Source: Anaerobacillus sp. CMMVII (lineage in GTDB: Bacteria; Bacillota; Bacilli; Bacillales; Anaerobacillaceae). From it: a stretch of DNA of 64,000 bases. The notes under the pieces are model-generated. The model saw nothing but the letters and a program-made list of their open reading frames with translations, searched no databases and was not told the DNA's origin. Position numbers and translations under genes: made by a program. Location: contig NZ_JACEHK010000001.1 of the NCBI RefSeq assembly GCF_025377685.1, forward strand, positions 426,885 to 490,884. The letters run 5' to 3'. Numbering within the stretch: position 1 is the first letter of the stretch; the number at the start of each line of letters is the position of its first letter. Below, piece by piece: positions 51,961-61,019 of this stretch.

Positions 51961-51999
51961 AGAAAGCATTGCTGCACCTACAACAGCAATGCTTTTCTC
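51961..51999. terminator. Bidirectional terminator
   Basis: aagcattgctg/cagcaatgctt stem between two convergent genes. Confidence 0.75.
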
Positions 52000-52044
52000 C
52001 TATGAGTAACAAAAAGCCATACTTCGAAGCACTACTAAAGCATT

Positions 52045-53496
52045 CTACACTTCACTCTCTAACCGTAAGAACTTTTGAATTAGTTTGACATAATCGTCTT
52101 TTGGATAGGTTTTAGATAATAAGCTTGAAATACGGATCGGGTCGCCAAAAAAGTAACGTTCATAGTGGGTTTGTCTCGTTCCAAACGAACTCATGGTCAG
52201 GTCCCAGGCCAAGCGAAATAGTTTGACTCGATCTGCTGCTGATTTATTTGCTCCTTGAAGGTAATGGGTCAGGTCTGTTTGAATAACCGATGAAAAAGCT
52301 TTTTCGGTAGGTAGGGTTACCATGCCACTAGCTCCAATTAACTGAATAATTTCGCTGAAGCGAGGGTAAATTTTGGGGGAAATGTTACTAGCAACCTGAA
52401 GTGGAATAAGACTCGGGCGCATATAGCCCCATTCATCGACTTTTGCATCATTCTCCGATTTCTCCAACAGCGCTTTCTTCGTTTCAAGCCCGATTATAAT
52501 CTCTGATAGTTTTTCTTGGATATGCTGGTATTCACCAACGTTAATCGTTTCGATCAGTAACTCCGCTACACCTAAGAAAAATTCCGTTTTGGCAATTTGC
52601 CTTGTCAACACTTGGTGAGTTGCGAAATGATGAAAGGAGCTTTGGATTAAAAAATCACGAGCTGCTTCGACATTGTCATAAAAGAATACCCGATTCCATG
52701 GAACTAAGACATTGTCAAAGACGATCAACGAATCCATTTCTTCATAGCGTGAACTAAGTGGATGATTAAAATGAGACTCTCCTCCGACAAAGCTTTCCCT
52801 GCATATAAATTTAACACCTTTTGTATTCGATGGAATAGCAAATGCGAAAGCTTCATCTTTGTCAAAGAACATACTAGGAGCACTGAATACTAGTACTTCA
52901 TCCGTTAAACCGCCTTGAGTAGCGAGGAGACGTGCCCCCTTAATGACCAGTCCATCTTTCGTTCGTTCAATAACTTTTGCGGAAATAGGCTCTTTAGAAT
53001 ATTCAAAATAGACCTGGGAACGATTTACTTGAGGCGTAATAAATGTATGAGTAAACGAAAGGTCTTTTTCCCTAGCTTCTTCATAAAGTGCTTGGATATT
53101 TTCAGGAAAACAATTGTCTTTATCTTTCAACATTTTTTGTGAGGAGGCAAAGCTCATTAGAACAGTATTAAGATAGTCAGGGCTTCTTCCTAGCATGCCA
53201 TTCGTATGTTTCGCCCATCGATCAATCATTTTTCTCCTTCTTACTAAATCGTCCTTCGTCTTCGGTTGGAGGTAGGACAGGCCAATCGGTTCGTTTGTTT
53301 TTGGTGATGAGAACGTCATCTCGGATTTTAATTCCGGTTTGCATTGCAAATCGTAAAGAGATGCTTTTGTTTGAAGTAGGCCCTTAAATGTGGGGTGTTC
53401 AGAGATTTTTCCCTCAACTTTTTCCCCGTCTAACCAAATCTTATTATTCAATCGGTCTAAGCGGTTGAGAAAATCCTCTCCGTTAATTGCTCCCAT
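52045..53496 (-). CDS. HpaB-type 4-hydroxyphenylacetate 3-monooxygenase (oxygenase component)
   Basis: A 483-residue protein of the HpaB/PvcC/4-hydroxybutyryl-CoA-dehydratase-like flavoprotein family. Features are GEDFLNRLDRLNNKIWLDGE at the start, the RSPDYLNTVLMSF block, ARLLATQGGLTDEVLVF, FDNVLVPWNRVFFYDN and the ending YERYFFGDPIRISS. FADH2-dependent hydroxylation of a phenol is expected, with a separate flavin reductase that is not in this window. Single gene; no catabolic neighbours. Confidence 0.88.
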   Translation of the reverse strand: MGAINGEDFLNRLDRLNNKIWLDGEKVEGKISEHPTFKGLLQTKASLYDLQCKPELKSEMTFSSPKTNEPIGLSYLQPKTKDDLVRRRKMIDRWAKHTNGMLGRSPDYLNTVLMSFASSQKMLKDKDNCFPENIQALYEEAREKDLSFTHTFITPQVNRSQVYFEYSKEPISAKVIERTKDGLVIKGARLLATQGGLTDEVLVFSAPSMFFDKDEAFAFAIPSNTKGVKFICRESFVGGESHFNHPLSSRYEEMDSLIVFDNVLVPWNRVFFYDNVEAARDFLIQSSFHHFATHQVLTRQIAKTEFFLGVAELLIETINVGEYQHIQEKLSEIIIGLETKKALLEKSENDAKVDEWGYMRPSLIPLQVASNISPKIYPRFSEIIQLIGASGMVTLPTEKAFSSVIQTDLTHYLQGANKSAADRVKLFRLAWDLTMSSFGTRQTHYERYFFGDPIRISSLLSKTYPKDDYVKLIQKFLRLESEV

Positions 53497-53652
53497 GTTA
53501 CCACTCCCATGCGGATAAATAGCTGTATTTTTCTAGATGTTTCATTTTATTAGGGACTAAGTTAACTTGTTCCACATTTATAGAGCGGGCTAAGCCTAAA
53601 CTAAGGAAAGCAGCCTCTATTTGAAAGGCTCTTTTCAAATAATTAGCTTAGT

Positions 53653-53687
53653 GTTATAGTGTATATATTGATATACACACTATAACA
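53653..53687. promoter_or_regulatory. GntR/YtrA-type operator with promoter
   Basis: A 35-base dyad, gttatagtgtatata...atacacactataac, with inner AGTGTA/TACACT halves like YtrA sites. It contains TATATATTGATAT and lies 17 nt before the first gene of a four-gene operon that encodes a YtrA-like GntR regulator. Confidence 0.7.
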
Positions 53688-53703
53688 TCTGGAGGGATAC
53701 TAA

Positions 53704-54201
53704 ATGAGCTTTTTCGAATTATTATGGGCCTATGCTCTTGTATTTTTATTATCGGCAATTCCATTTTTTGAAGCTTACGCGACTATACCACTTGGGATCA
53801 TTGCGGGATTATCAGTCATACCAGCGTTAGTTATCGGTTTGGCAGGAAACATACTGACGGTAATACTTTTAATTATTTTTATAAATAAAATAAAGGACTG
53901 GCGCAAAAAACGTAAAAATGAAACGGAAGAGAATCAGCCGAGTAAACGGTCGCTTAGAGCACAAAAGCTATGGAAAAAGTACGGTTTACCCGGGCTAGCA
54001 ATGATTGGACCACTATTTGTCGGAAGCCATTTAACGGCTTTTATGAGTGTCACCTTAGGTGGAACGAAAAAACGAACGGTGTATTGGATGATCACTAGTA
54101 TCACGATCTGGAGTCTACTATTTTCAATCCTAGCTCATTTTGGAATTGACCTTTTTGGAGACAGAGATCATAGTTTTCTAGAGGATTTTATGAATAGATA
54201 G
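53704..54201 (+). CDS. Putative small multidrug export protein (PF06695-like)
   Basis: A 165-residue membrane protein with four helices and the features AIPFFEAYATIPLGIIAGL, KYGLPGLAMIGPLFVGSHLTAF and a charged central loop (KDWRKKRKNETEENQPSKRS). CTGGAGG precedes the ATG. First gene of the GntR-regulated operon. A role in drug or ion export is only suggested by family name. Confidence 0.75.
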   Translation: MSFFELLWAYALVFLLSAIPFFEAYATIPLGIIAGLSVIPALVIGLAGNILTVILLIIFINKIKDWRKKRKNETEENQPSKRSLRAQKLWKKYGLPGLAMIGPLFVGSHLTAFMSVTLGGTKKRTVYWMITSITIWSLLFSILAHFGIDLFGDRDHSFLEDFMNR

Positions 54202-54227
54202 TTATTGAAGGGGAGGAGAAGTAAACA

Positions 54228-54968
54228 ATGCTCAAGCAAGCTTTTTGGTTAGCGAAAAGGGAATTAAAAAACAATTGGATAGCATTTTTTTTCACAATGA
54301 TCGCAACCGTTTTATTTGCGGGCTTCACAACCTTGCTTCTTGATCAATTAGCTAGATCGCTTTTTGGAACGGAAGCAATTCTTTACAACGATCTTCTGCT
54401 CGATATTATGTTTGTCGCGATCACACCATCATTAGCAGCAATTTTTATGTCTGGTCCATATTTGAGCTTTAGGACAGTTACCGAAGACCCTTTTAACAAA
54501 CGAATGGCCTTACTTCGTTCATTACCAATTCCATTAAAAACATTAGCGTTAAGTCGGACGTTGATGATGTTATTGACTTTGTTGGTCATGTCGACAGTTT
54601 TTTATACTACCATAGTTTTCGCTTTACCTACTCATTTTTACGAATTGATCACGCGTAGTGAGCTACTCATCTTTATTCTCTTCTGGTTTGGCTATACATT
54701 AGCCTTAGGAGGAATCAATCCATTCATTGAGTATGGGACAAACGGGAAAATTTTGCATCTAACTCCATTTATATTACTGGTAGTAATTTTCATTACGATG
54801 GTCATTTATCGTAGCATCTTCGAGTACAGCATTGTTGAAATGAGTTTTCTGTTCGTGAAAGACTACAGGTGGAATCTCGTGACCATTTCGTTAATCGTTG
54901 GAGTAGTTGGCTGTTGGACTTGGAACCGATTGTTGGCGATGCGACTTCAGAAGAAAGACTTTATGTGA
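54228..54968 (+). CDS. ABC transporter permease
   Basis: A 246-residue, six-helix protein of the kind encoded in YtrA-type operons. The N-terminus FWLAKRELKNNWIAFFFTMI is followed by RTVTEDPFNKRMALLRSLPI, a cytoplasmic loop that likely contacts the ATPase, and five further helices. GGGGAGGAG precedes the ATG. It probably works with the ATPase at 55382. Confidence 0.8.
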   Translation: MLKQAFWLAKRELKNNWIAFFFTMIATVLFAGFTTLLLDQLARSLFGTEAILYNDLLLDIMFVAITPSLAAIFMSGPYLSFRTVTEDPFNKRMALLRSLPIPLKTLALSRTLMMLLTLLVMSTVFYTTIVFALPTHFYELITRSELLIFILFWFGYTLALGGINPFIEYGTNGKILHLTPFILLVVIFITMVIYRSIFEYSIVEMSFLFVKDYRWNLVTISLIVGVVGCWTWNRLLAMRLQKKDFM

Positions 54969-54983
54969 TGGGGGGAAGGAACT

Positions 54984-55370
54984 ATGAGGTTACCAATCCG
55001 TGTCTCTGAAGATAGTAGAGAACCGATTTATCATCAAATAGAAACGCAAGTGAAGTCGCTCATAGTCAGTGGTCAATTGCCACCAGGGACTCCGCTTCCT
55101 TCCATCCGTGCCCTTTCTATTGATTTAGCCTGTAGTGTGATCACGACAAGAAGGGCTTACCAAAACCTTGAAAGCAATGGTTTAATCAAAACAGTTCAGG
55201 GTAAAGGTACGTTTGTGAAGGAGATTGAGACCATAAGGAAAACAGAAACAAAGCACAAGGTAGCGTATGACTCGTTGATAAAGGCGATCGAACAAGCGGA
55301 GCGAATCGGCTGTACCGAAGAGGAAATCCGCATAATTTTTGATGAAATTTTCACACAACGAAAGCAATAA
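54984..55370 (+). CDS. GntR-family regulator (YtrA subfamily)
   Basis: A 128-residue protein: wHTH with PIYHQIETQVKSLIVSGQLP, PSIRALSIDLACSVITTRRAYQ and GLIKTVQGKGTFV, then a short helical tail instead of a large effector domain, as in YtrA. It probably binds the dyad at 53653 and controls its own four-gene operon, which YtrA relatives link to cell wall antibiotics. Confidence 0.9.
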   Translation: MRLPIRVSEDSREPIYHQIETQVKSLIVSGQLPPGTPLPSIRALSIDLACSVITTRRAYQNLESNGLIKTVQGKGTFVKEIETIRKTETKHKVAYDSLIKAIEQAERIGCTEEEIRIIFDEIFTQRKQ

Positions 55371-55381
55371 GGAGGATGAGC

Positions 55382-56269
55382 ATGAACATGAACACCTCAA
55401 TGGCAACAATAAAGAGTTTAACAAAACAATATAAAAAGTTTACGCTTGGTCCACTTGATTTTCAGATAGAAAAAGGGACTGCAATCGCCTTAGTCGGTCC
55501 AAATGGTTCTGGTAAAAGTACGTTTTTTCGATTGCTATTAAATATCATTCAGCATGATGGCGGAACGATTCAATTGTTTGGTAAAGATATAGTTGAAAAT
55601 GAGACGGAAATTAAACAGAAGGTAGGTTATGTCGGTGACCTTTTAGAACCTTTCGCTCATGTCACCATTAAAGAACTTGCTACTCTAATCTCTTATTGGT
55701 ATCCAAGTTGGAATCAGAAACAATATGTTCACTTTCTTCAAAGGTATAACATTGATGAAACAGCCAAATATGGAAAGTGCTCAAAAGGAACGAAGAAGAA
55801 AGTAGAATTTATTTTTTCTTTGTGTCACAGTCCAGAGTTGTTACTGCTCGACGAACCGACGGCTGGTGTCGATATTGGTTCGCAGCGAAAAATAAAGGAA
55901 GACTTACTTAATTTTATGGAGGACGGAGACAAAAGCCTAATCTTAGCCACGCATTCAGTAGATGAGATCAAGCAGCTTTGTGATTACATTACCATTTTGC
56001 ACGAAGGAAAAATCATCCATTCTCTAAATAAGGATGAGATCTATGAACGCTGGTCAAGGGTGTGGGTATCAGAGGTAACTGATCCAATTAGAAGCCATCC
56101 GAATGTCTTAGATATCGACGGACCTCCGTTGCAAATCGTCACCAATGATCGTACAACATTAGAAGTAGCGCTAAAAAACGAGTTGATTTCAATCACCCAT
56201 ACGCAGCGCTTATCATTAGAAGAAGTCATCGAACATCTTATAGAAACGAATAAATCATCAACTGAATAG
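55382..56269 (+). CDS. ABC transporter ATP-binding protein
   Basis: A 295-residue ATPase; the ATG at 55382 has GGAGG at seven-base spacing, while the one at 55376 is too close. Walker A GPNGSGKST, signature CSKGTKKKVEFIFSL (variant), Walker B LLLLDEPTAGVDIG and H-loop LATHSVDEIKQL. Last gene of the operon with the permease at 54228. Confidence 0.88.
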   Translation: MNMNTSMATIKSLTKQYKKFTLGPLDFQIEKGTAIALVGPNGSGKSTFFRLLLNIIQHDGGTIQLFGKDIVENETEIKQKVGYVGDLLEPFAHVTIKELATLISYWYPSWNQKQYVHFLQRYNIDETAKYGKCSKGTKKKVEFIFSLCHSPELLLLDEPTAGVDIGSQRKIKEDLLNFMEDGDKSLILATHSVDEIKQLCDYITILHEGKIIHSLNKDEIYERWSRVWVSEVTDPIRSHPNVLDIDGPPLQIVTNDRTTLEVALKNELISITHTQRLSLEEVIEHLIETNKSSTE

Positions 56270-56357
56270 TTTTTGACATGTTTTGTAGATTTTTTAGGAG
56301 AAATGTCTTACTATGGAACCATGTAATAAATGAGTACAGGAAAAATCGGAGGAAGCC

Positions 56358-56555
56358 ATGAAACAAAATCATCGTCAAAATAAATTTTATCAAGAGCTTT
56401 GGTTTGCTTGGGCAGGTTTGTTATTAATGCCACCTGTTGGGATATATGCATTATGGAAGTTTGGCCATTATCCAAAAGGTCTCCGAATTGCCTTAACGCT
56501 TGTTTTCGGTTTATTTTTCTTATATGTCATTACAGGCGACGAACTAAGGTTTTAA
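56358..56555 (+). CDS. Small membrane protein (65 aa)
   Basis: A 65-residue protein with a GGAGG site. Two hydrophobic stretches (LWFAWAGLLLMPPVGIYALW and RIALTLVFGLFFLYVITG) flank the loop KFGHYPKG. It resembles short two-helix Bacillus proteins with an ALWKFGH/YPK loop. Function unknown. Confidence 0.6.
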   Translation: MKQNHRQNKFYQELWFAWAGLLLMPPVGIYALWKFGHYPKGLRIALTLVFGLFFLYVITGDELRF

Positions 56556-56571
56556 GTTTAGATAAGCAAGA

Positions 56572-56606
56572 TAAAACGCATGGATCAATGATCATGCGTT
56601 TTTTTG
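56572..56606 (+). terminator. Rho-independent terminator
   Basis: aaaacgcatg/catgcgtttt stem with T run. Confidence 0.85.
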
Positions 56607-56774
56607 TTACCTACCATTCAGCTAAATATTTGGTTTTATCTAATTGCCCATAAATTACCTCTTCCTCCGCCTGTAGGCTGAGGAGAAAATCAATCTATGG
56701 CTGGTTTTGGTGGAGGGAGTCTGATTTTATAATGAACGTATAGGATGGGAATATAACGAAGGAAGGTAATAGAT

Positions 56775-58106
56775 ATGTATAATAAAAGTTTTAAAATGTT
56801 TGTATTGATTTGGGTGGGGCAATTCGTTTCGGTTATTGGTACGAGTTTAACTTCGTTTGCTTTAGGATTTTGGGTGTTAACGGAAACTGGCTCGGTTACG
56901 CAGTTTTCGATGATCATTCTTTCTTTAGTTCTGCCAACGGTTATTGTTTCTCCTTTTGCTGGAGTGATTATTGATCGATTTTCAAGAAAAAAATTAATGA
57001 TCCTAAGTAACTGTGTTGCAGCCTTTTCGACATTGATCATCCTTTTATTAGTGCTGACGAACAGTTTAGAAATTTGGCATATCTATGTAACTACGGCGTT
57101 CGCCTCGGCCTTTAATACGTTCCTTATGCCTGCTTATCAGTCTGTTATTTCGCTCTTAGTCCCGAATAAGCAGTTGGGACGCGCCAATGGAATGATCCAA
57201 GTAGGGGAGTCTGCCTCGATTATTATTGCCCCAACTGTTGCAGGTTTTCTCCTTCATTCAAATGGGTTACAAGCAGTCATTTTTGTTGATTTACTAGCTT
57301 TCACGGTTGCCCTTACAACCTTAATTTTTGCAAAAATACCAGAGCTACCAGTCAAGCAAACAACGAAACTAAACACGAAACAGTTTTTCGCTGATGCAAG
57401 AGAGGGCTGGAATTATCTCATGAGGCAACCTGCATTTAAATGGCTATTAATCTTCTTTGCCATTATCAATTTGTTACTTGGCTTCGTAAATGTGTTGCTT
57501 CAACCATTGATCATCTCGTTGTCTTCTGAACAGACTCTTGGTATGGTTTTATCTGTGACAGGATTTGGAATGTTGCTAGGTGGAATTTTGATTAGTGCCT
57601 GGGGTGGGCCAAAAAATAGAATAAACGGGATCTTTCTCAGCTGTGGGTTCGCAGGTCTTTTAATTGCTCTAGCTGGTTTCACGACATCGATTGTTTTCAT
57701 TACCGCTTGTTTTTTCTTGTTCCTTTTCTTTATACCGATTGTAAATTCGTGCAGTCAAGCGCTATGGCAAAGTAAAGTAGAGCCGACGATTCAAGGTCGA
57801 GTGTTTACCATAAGGAGAATGCTTGGAGTTTCCTTATATCCACTCGCGATCATTATCGCTGGTCCGTTAGTAGATCAGGTATTTAATCCAATGATGGAGT
57901 CGAATGGAGTCCTAGCAGGAAGTATTGGACAAATGATTGGAGTGGGAGAAGGACGGGGAATCGGATTATTGTTTATAATTATTGGTTTATTATTTATGGT
58001 TGTCACTGCTGCCATCTACCTACAGCCTAAAGTACGAAATATGGAAAAAGAAATTCCTGATGCCTTAGTGGAGAGGAAGCATGGGGACGGTTCTAGTGCT
58101 TCCTGA
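56775..58106 (+). CDS. MFS transporter (macrolide-efflux-like), REP-derived C-terminus
   Basis: A 443-residue, twelve-helix major facilitator. MFVLIWVGQFVSVIGTSLTS opens it, GVIIDRFSRKKLMILSN is the loop 2-3 motif, and VPNKQLGRANGMIQVGES is the MefA-like segment. GAAGGTAATAG precedes the ATG. The last seven residues (GDGSSAS) are read from a REP-2 sequence, which also provides the stop. Substrate unknown. Confidence 0.85.
   Translation: MYNKSFKMFVLIWVGQFVSVIGTSLTSFALGFWVLTETGSVTQFSMIILSLVLPTVIVSPFAGVIIDRFSRKKLMILSNCVAAFSTLIILLLVLTNSLEIWHIYVTTAFASAFNTFLMPAYQSVISLLVPNKQLGRANGMIQVGESASIIIAPTVAGFLLHSNGLQAVIFVDLLAFTVALTTLIFAKIPELPVKQTTKLNTKQFFADAREGWNYLMRQPAFKWLLIFFAIINLLLGFVNVLLQPLIISLSSEQTLGMVLSVTGFGMLLGGILISAWGGPKNRINGIFLSCGFAGLLIALAGFTTSIVFITACFFLFLFFIPIVNSCSQALWQSKVEPTIQGRVFTIRRMLGVSLYPLAIIIAGPLVDQVFNPMMESNGVLAGSIGQMIGVGEGRGIGLLFIIIGLLFMVVTAAIYLQPKVRNMEKEIPDALVERKHGDGSSAS
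58075..58104. repeat. REP-2 copy at end of MFS gene
   Basis: ggaagcatggggacggttct...gcttcc, a palindrome-ended REP of the GGGGACGGTTCT family; it includes the last codons and stop of the MFS gene. Confidence 0.75.
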
Positions 58107-58271
58107 AATAGTTGGAACCATGGGGCGCTAGGGAGAAATCTCTTGCGCTTTTGGTGATTAATTAAATTAAGGAATAGGATCGAACTTTTTAATAGAGAAA
58201 AACAAAAGGAGTTTGAATTAAAATTAAAATTAGTTAGTGATTTTTTCACTAGTATCGGCTTCTTGGCCGAA

Positions 58272-58306
58272 GAGCGGGGAAGCAGGAGAACCGCCCCACG
58301 CTTCTT
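58272..58306. repeat. REP-2 copy
   Basis: gcggggaagcaggagaaccg and ccccacgcttctt; it abuts the stop codon of the minus-strand RDD gene. The interval 58107-58305 has no other feature. Confidence 0.7.
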
Positions 58307-58728
58307 TAGTCTGGAGTATGAAATGTAACAATGGTGCCAGCAATAAGATCGTGGATGGCACGCTTATCTTCTCTAAATATCACCATGAAAAAACTAACAA
58401 TAGATCCAATCCCAAATGTTAATGTATAAATAAGTCCTGAGACGAGATTTCGTAGTAGCATCGTACCAATTCCAACTTGGTCACCGTTCATCTTTACGAT
58501 CCTGATCCCCATAATTTTTTTTCCGACAGTGTAGCCCTTCCAAACGACTGGAAGGATGATACCATACAAAAACATTAAGATATCAAAGGGGAGAGTAAGT
58601 TCTCCGGAAATAGTATAACTTAGAATGCCAATTGGAAGAAAAATGATAAGGAAATCTAATATCTGGGCAAAAAATCTTTCCCCAAATCCAGCAGGATTTT
58701 CGTGAGCTGGGGTCTGGTTACTGTGCAT
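58306..58728 (-). CDS. RDD-family membrane protein
   Basis: A 140-residue protein with the RDD pattern: GFGERFFAQILDFLIIFLP (R and D), GYTVGKKIMGIRIVKMNGDQ and the closing REDKRAIHDLIAGTIVTF. Three membrane helices. RDD proteins are poorly characterised and some are linked to ion transport. GGAGG-like TGAGGTGG lies upstream of the ATG on the minus strand. Confidence 0.85.
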   Translation of the reverse strand: MHSNQTPAHENPAGFGERFFAQILDFLIIFLPIGILSYTISGELTLPFDILMFLYGIILPVVWKGYTVGKKIMGIRIVKMNGDQVGIGTMLLRNLVSGLIYTLTFGIGSIVSFFMVIFREDKRAIHDLIAGTIVTFHTPD

Positions 58729-58862
58729 AATACCACCTCATAGGTTTATTTTCATATTTCAGAGTGGTTCTAGTAGGTTGCTAGATCTTCTATGAAATCT
58801 CATAAGTTTACAGACTATTTTATCATAAAATTGGTAAAATGTGAGAACTAACTTTTCATTTA

Positions 58863-58901
58863 GGAAGTGCGGGGAAGCAGGAGAACCGTCCCCACGCTTC
58901 C
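58863..58901. repeat. REP-2 copy
   Basis: ggaagtgcggggaagcagg...accgtccccacgcttcc; the most complete copy, with complementary ggaagtg.gggg/cccc.cgcttcc ends. Confidence 0.75.
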
Positions 58902-58902
58902 A

Positions 58903-58938
58903 AAAGCTAAGGCACAGAGTTTATCTCTGTGCCTTTCG
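58903..58938 (-). terminator. Terminator of the BsuPI-type gene
   Basis: aaggcacagag/ctctgtgcctt perfect 11-bp stem. On the minus strand it is followed by AGCTTTTGG. Confidence 0.6.
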
Positions 58939-58948
58939 CTTCCATTTC

Positions 58949-59442
58949 CTAGTCTACAGTAAAAACGATTGTTTGATTATACGTATTCTCTAGATCTGAA
59001 TCTAACCAAACCTCTAGTTCATAGGTTCCTTTCTCATAACCGTATAGAATAATAGTAGCTGAAATAGATTCCCCGGCAGAGATTACTTGATTAGTTTCAA
59101 TCTCTTGAGTGGCAGCTTTCTCACTTACTTCATTACCTTCCTCATCTCGAACGATATAACTAAATCCACCGTTCTCACTGAAGGGAACTTCGATATTTTC
59201 CTTTGTATTATTTCTAACTTCATAAACAAATGTTTTTTATCTTTATCAGAAGTTGTTTCTGTAAGTGTAGCCGATAAATCTTCTGTGATTACGCCTGTAT
59301 TATTTGAACCTTGTTCATTGCTTTCTGTATTTTTGGTTTCGCTGTTATTAATCGGAGCGTTTTGTACTTCCTCTGTAGCTCCACAAGCAACCAATAAAGC
59401 TAGAAAACTAATAACTAAAAAAGATACGATTCCTTTTTTCAT
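58949..59442 (-). pseudogene. BsuPI-domain lipoprotein, single-base frameshift
   Basis: The first frame (59442 down) encodes a lipoprotein signal (FLVISFLALLVAC), a low-complexity S/N/T/E linker and the start of a domain at TSDKDKK. After the A6 run (plus strand T6 at 59233-59238) the frame is lost; one extra base gives KTFVYEVRNNTKENIEVPFS, then LEVWLDSDLENTYNQTIVFT and stop at 58949. The restored domain looks like the BsuPI intracellular proteinase inhibitor fold, often found in exported Bacillus proteins. Intact length would be ~164 residues. Confidence 0.75.
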
Positions 59443-59628
59443 GTGTACACCTCAAATAGTTTATTTTTAATTTGTTGTTTCTACATTCATTTGACGGCAC
59501 AGGTATGAATTTCGTTTTAGCAATTAGAGAAAAAAATTTCAGGGAATATTAGTAATAGCTTTTATGTTTTCCTGACAAAAGTAGGAAATATTATGGGAAG
59601 GATTTTCGAAGGGAATGATGACAGTCAA

Positions 59629-60861
59629 ATGAAAAAAATACTCTGTTTTCTGCTAATTTTACTTGCTATAGTTCCTTCAATAGCAGTAGCTTCAAAAGAA
59701 CAACCTTTAAAAGCAGCATTTGTAAGAAACGATGATTTATGGGTGAAAATCGGTGAGGATGAGAAACAAATTACGAATGGAGATTATATCAGATATCCGA
59801 AGTGGTCTTATGATGGAAGTTGGATTGCCTATTTAAAAGGGGAAAAAAGTGACTTTCCATTTTATGAAGGTGAACTTTGGCTTTACAACCTCTCTCTAGA
59901 AAAACATATAAGACTTTCTGAAACTATAAACCGAAATTTCCAATGGTCTCCTAATAAAAATGCCATTGCCTTTCAATCTAGGCATTTCTTATATAAAAGT
60001 GATGAACCGTCATTTAATCTGATTTATCCCATCGGCTCTGGTATAAACAACTTTTCATGGTTGCCTAGTGGAGAAGGAGTTTTAACTTCAACAAAAACAG
60101 GATCCCAGCTAGATGCTGATATCCTGCTATCAAAAGTATTTTTTGATGGGTCACTAAATGAGAAAATCACGCAACCACTCTATACAATCCCAGTCTCAAA
60201 AGAAGAGTACTTCATCACGACAAGTTCTTTTCAATGGTCAGATGATCAGCAGTGGCTTGCTTTTTTGTTAACCCCAACTGCATCAGCGTCGGCGGACTCA
60301 AATACGCTCAGTATTCTTTCTGCTGATGGAAAAACATTTATGAAAATGGATGAAATGTTAAATTATGAAGAGTGGCTTCAATGGGCACCAAGTAAATCGC
60401 TCCTTGGCTATATTGGTGGTGGTGTTCGGGAGGCAACTAGAAATAAGAAAGTAAAGGTTTTGAACGTACTTGAACAATCATCTAAGGTTTACACTCCAAA
60501 AGGCTTTGTTGATCGAGATTTTACCTGGCTTACTGAACATCTCATGATTACTTCAAGGGCATTAGAAAGCGAGTGGGTAGAAGTTAATCAGAGACCATTA
60601 CCAGCCTTATATAAAATTAATCTGCTGACAAATGAGCAAACAAAGGTAACCTTTCCTTTACAAAAGCAAGGCGACTTTTACCCGCAATATAGTGACGGTC
60701 AGCTGATCTGGATTAGGACCGATCGTCGTGCTGCTGATGTTTGGATAGCAAACCCAGATGGATCGAACTCTAAAAAGTGGATCCAAAATCTCGATGTTGG
60801 AAGTGGCTATTATGAAAAGTGGGATTGGGGTGGAGTTTTCGAAGCATGGGGACGGTTCTAG
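59629..60861 (+). CDS. Exported beta-propeller (TolB/PD40-like) protein, REP-derived end
   Basis: A 410-residue protein with signal peptide KKILCFLLILLAIVPSIAVA from the ATG at 59629; a start at 59593 (AGGAA upstream) is possible but would put acidic residues before the signal. Repeated blade motifs YPKWSYDGSWIAYLKG, FQWSPNKNAIAFQS, FQWSDDQQWLAFLL and LQWAPSKSLLGYI indicate a PD40/WD40-like propeller. The last residues (EAWGRF) come from a REP-2 sequence. Extracellular binding role is inferred. Confidence 0.75.
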   Translation: MKKILCFLLILLAIVPSIAVASKEQPLKAAFVRNDDLWVKIGEDEKQITNGDYIRYPKWSYDGSWIAYLKGEKSDFPFYEGELWLYNLSLEKHIRLSETINRNFQWSPNKNAIAFQSRHFLYKSDEPSFNLIYPIGSGINNFSWLPSGEGVLTSTKTGSQLDADILLSKVFFDGSLNEKITQPLYTIPVSKEEYFITTSSFQWSDDQQWLAFLLTPTASASADSNTLSILSADGKTFMKMDEMLNYEEWLQWAPSKSLLGYIGGGVREATRNKKVKVLNVLEQSSKVYTPKGFVDRDFTWLTEHLMITSRALESEWVEVNQRPLPALYKINLLTNEQTKVTFPLQKQGDFYPQYSDGQLIWIRTDRRAADVWIANPDGSNSKKWIQNLDVGSGYYEKWDWGGVFEAWGRF

Positions 60862-60869
60862 TGCTTCCT
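60841..60869. repeat. REP-2 copy at end of propeller gene
   Basis: gaagcatggggacggttctagtgcttcc; nearly identical to the copy at the MFS gene end, and again it supplies the stop codon. Confidence 0.75.
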
Positions 60870-60909
60870 TAGATTAATCGAGGCGATCTCAATCCAGGTC
60901 TTAGAATGG

Positions 60910-60960
60910 AAAGAGGCTGTCCTAAAATTGTCTGACACTTTGTTTTGGGACAGCCTCTAT
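60910..60960 (+). terminator. Rho-independent terminator-like hairpin
   Basis: agaggctgtcc/ggacagcctct perfect 11-bp stem, ~50 nt after the propeller gene. Confidence 0.6.
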
Positions 60961-61019
60961 TGCATCTTATTTATATTGTTTGCATTTGTTAATATGTAAT
61001 AGAGGTTGCATTGGAAGAA

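Noticed and set aside
59087-59470. 127-codon plus-strand frame
   Set aside because: Antisense to the BsuPI-type lipoprotein gene, which has a signal peptide, lipobox and restored domain.
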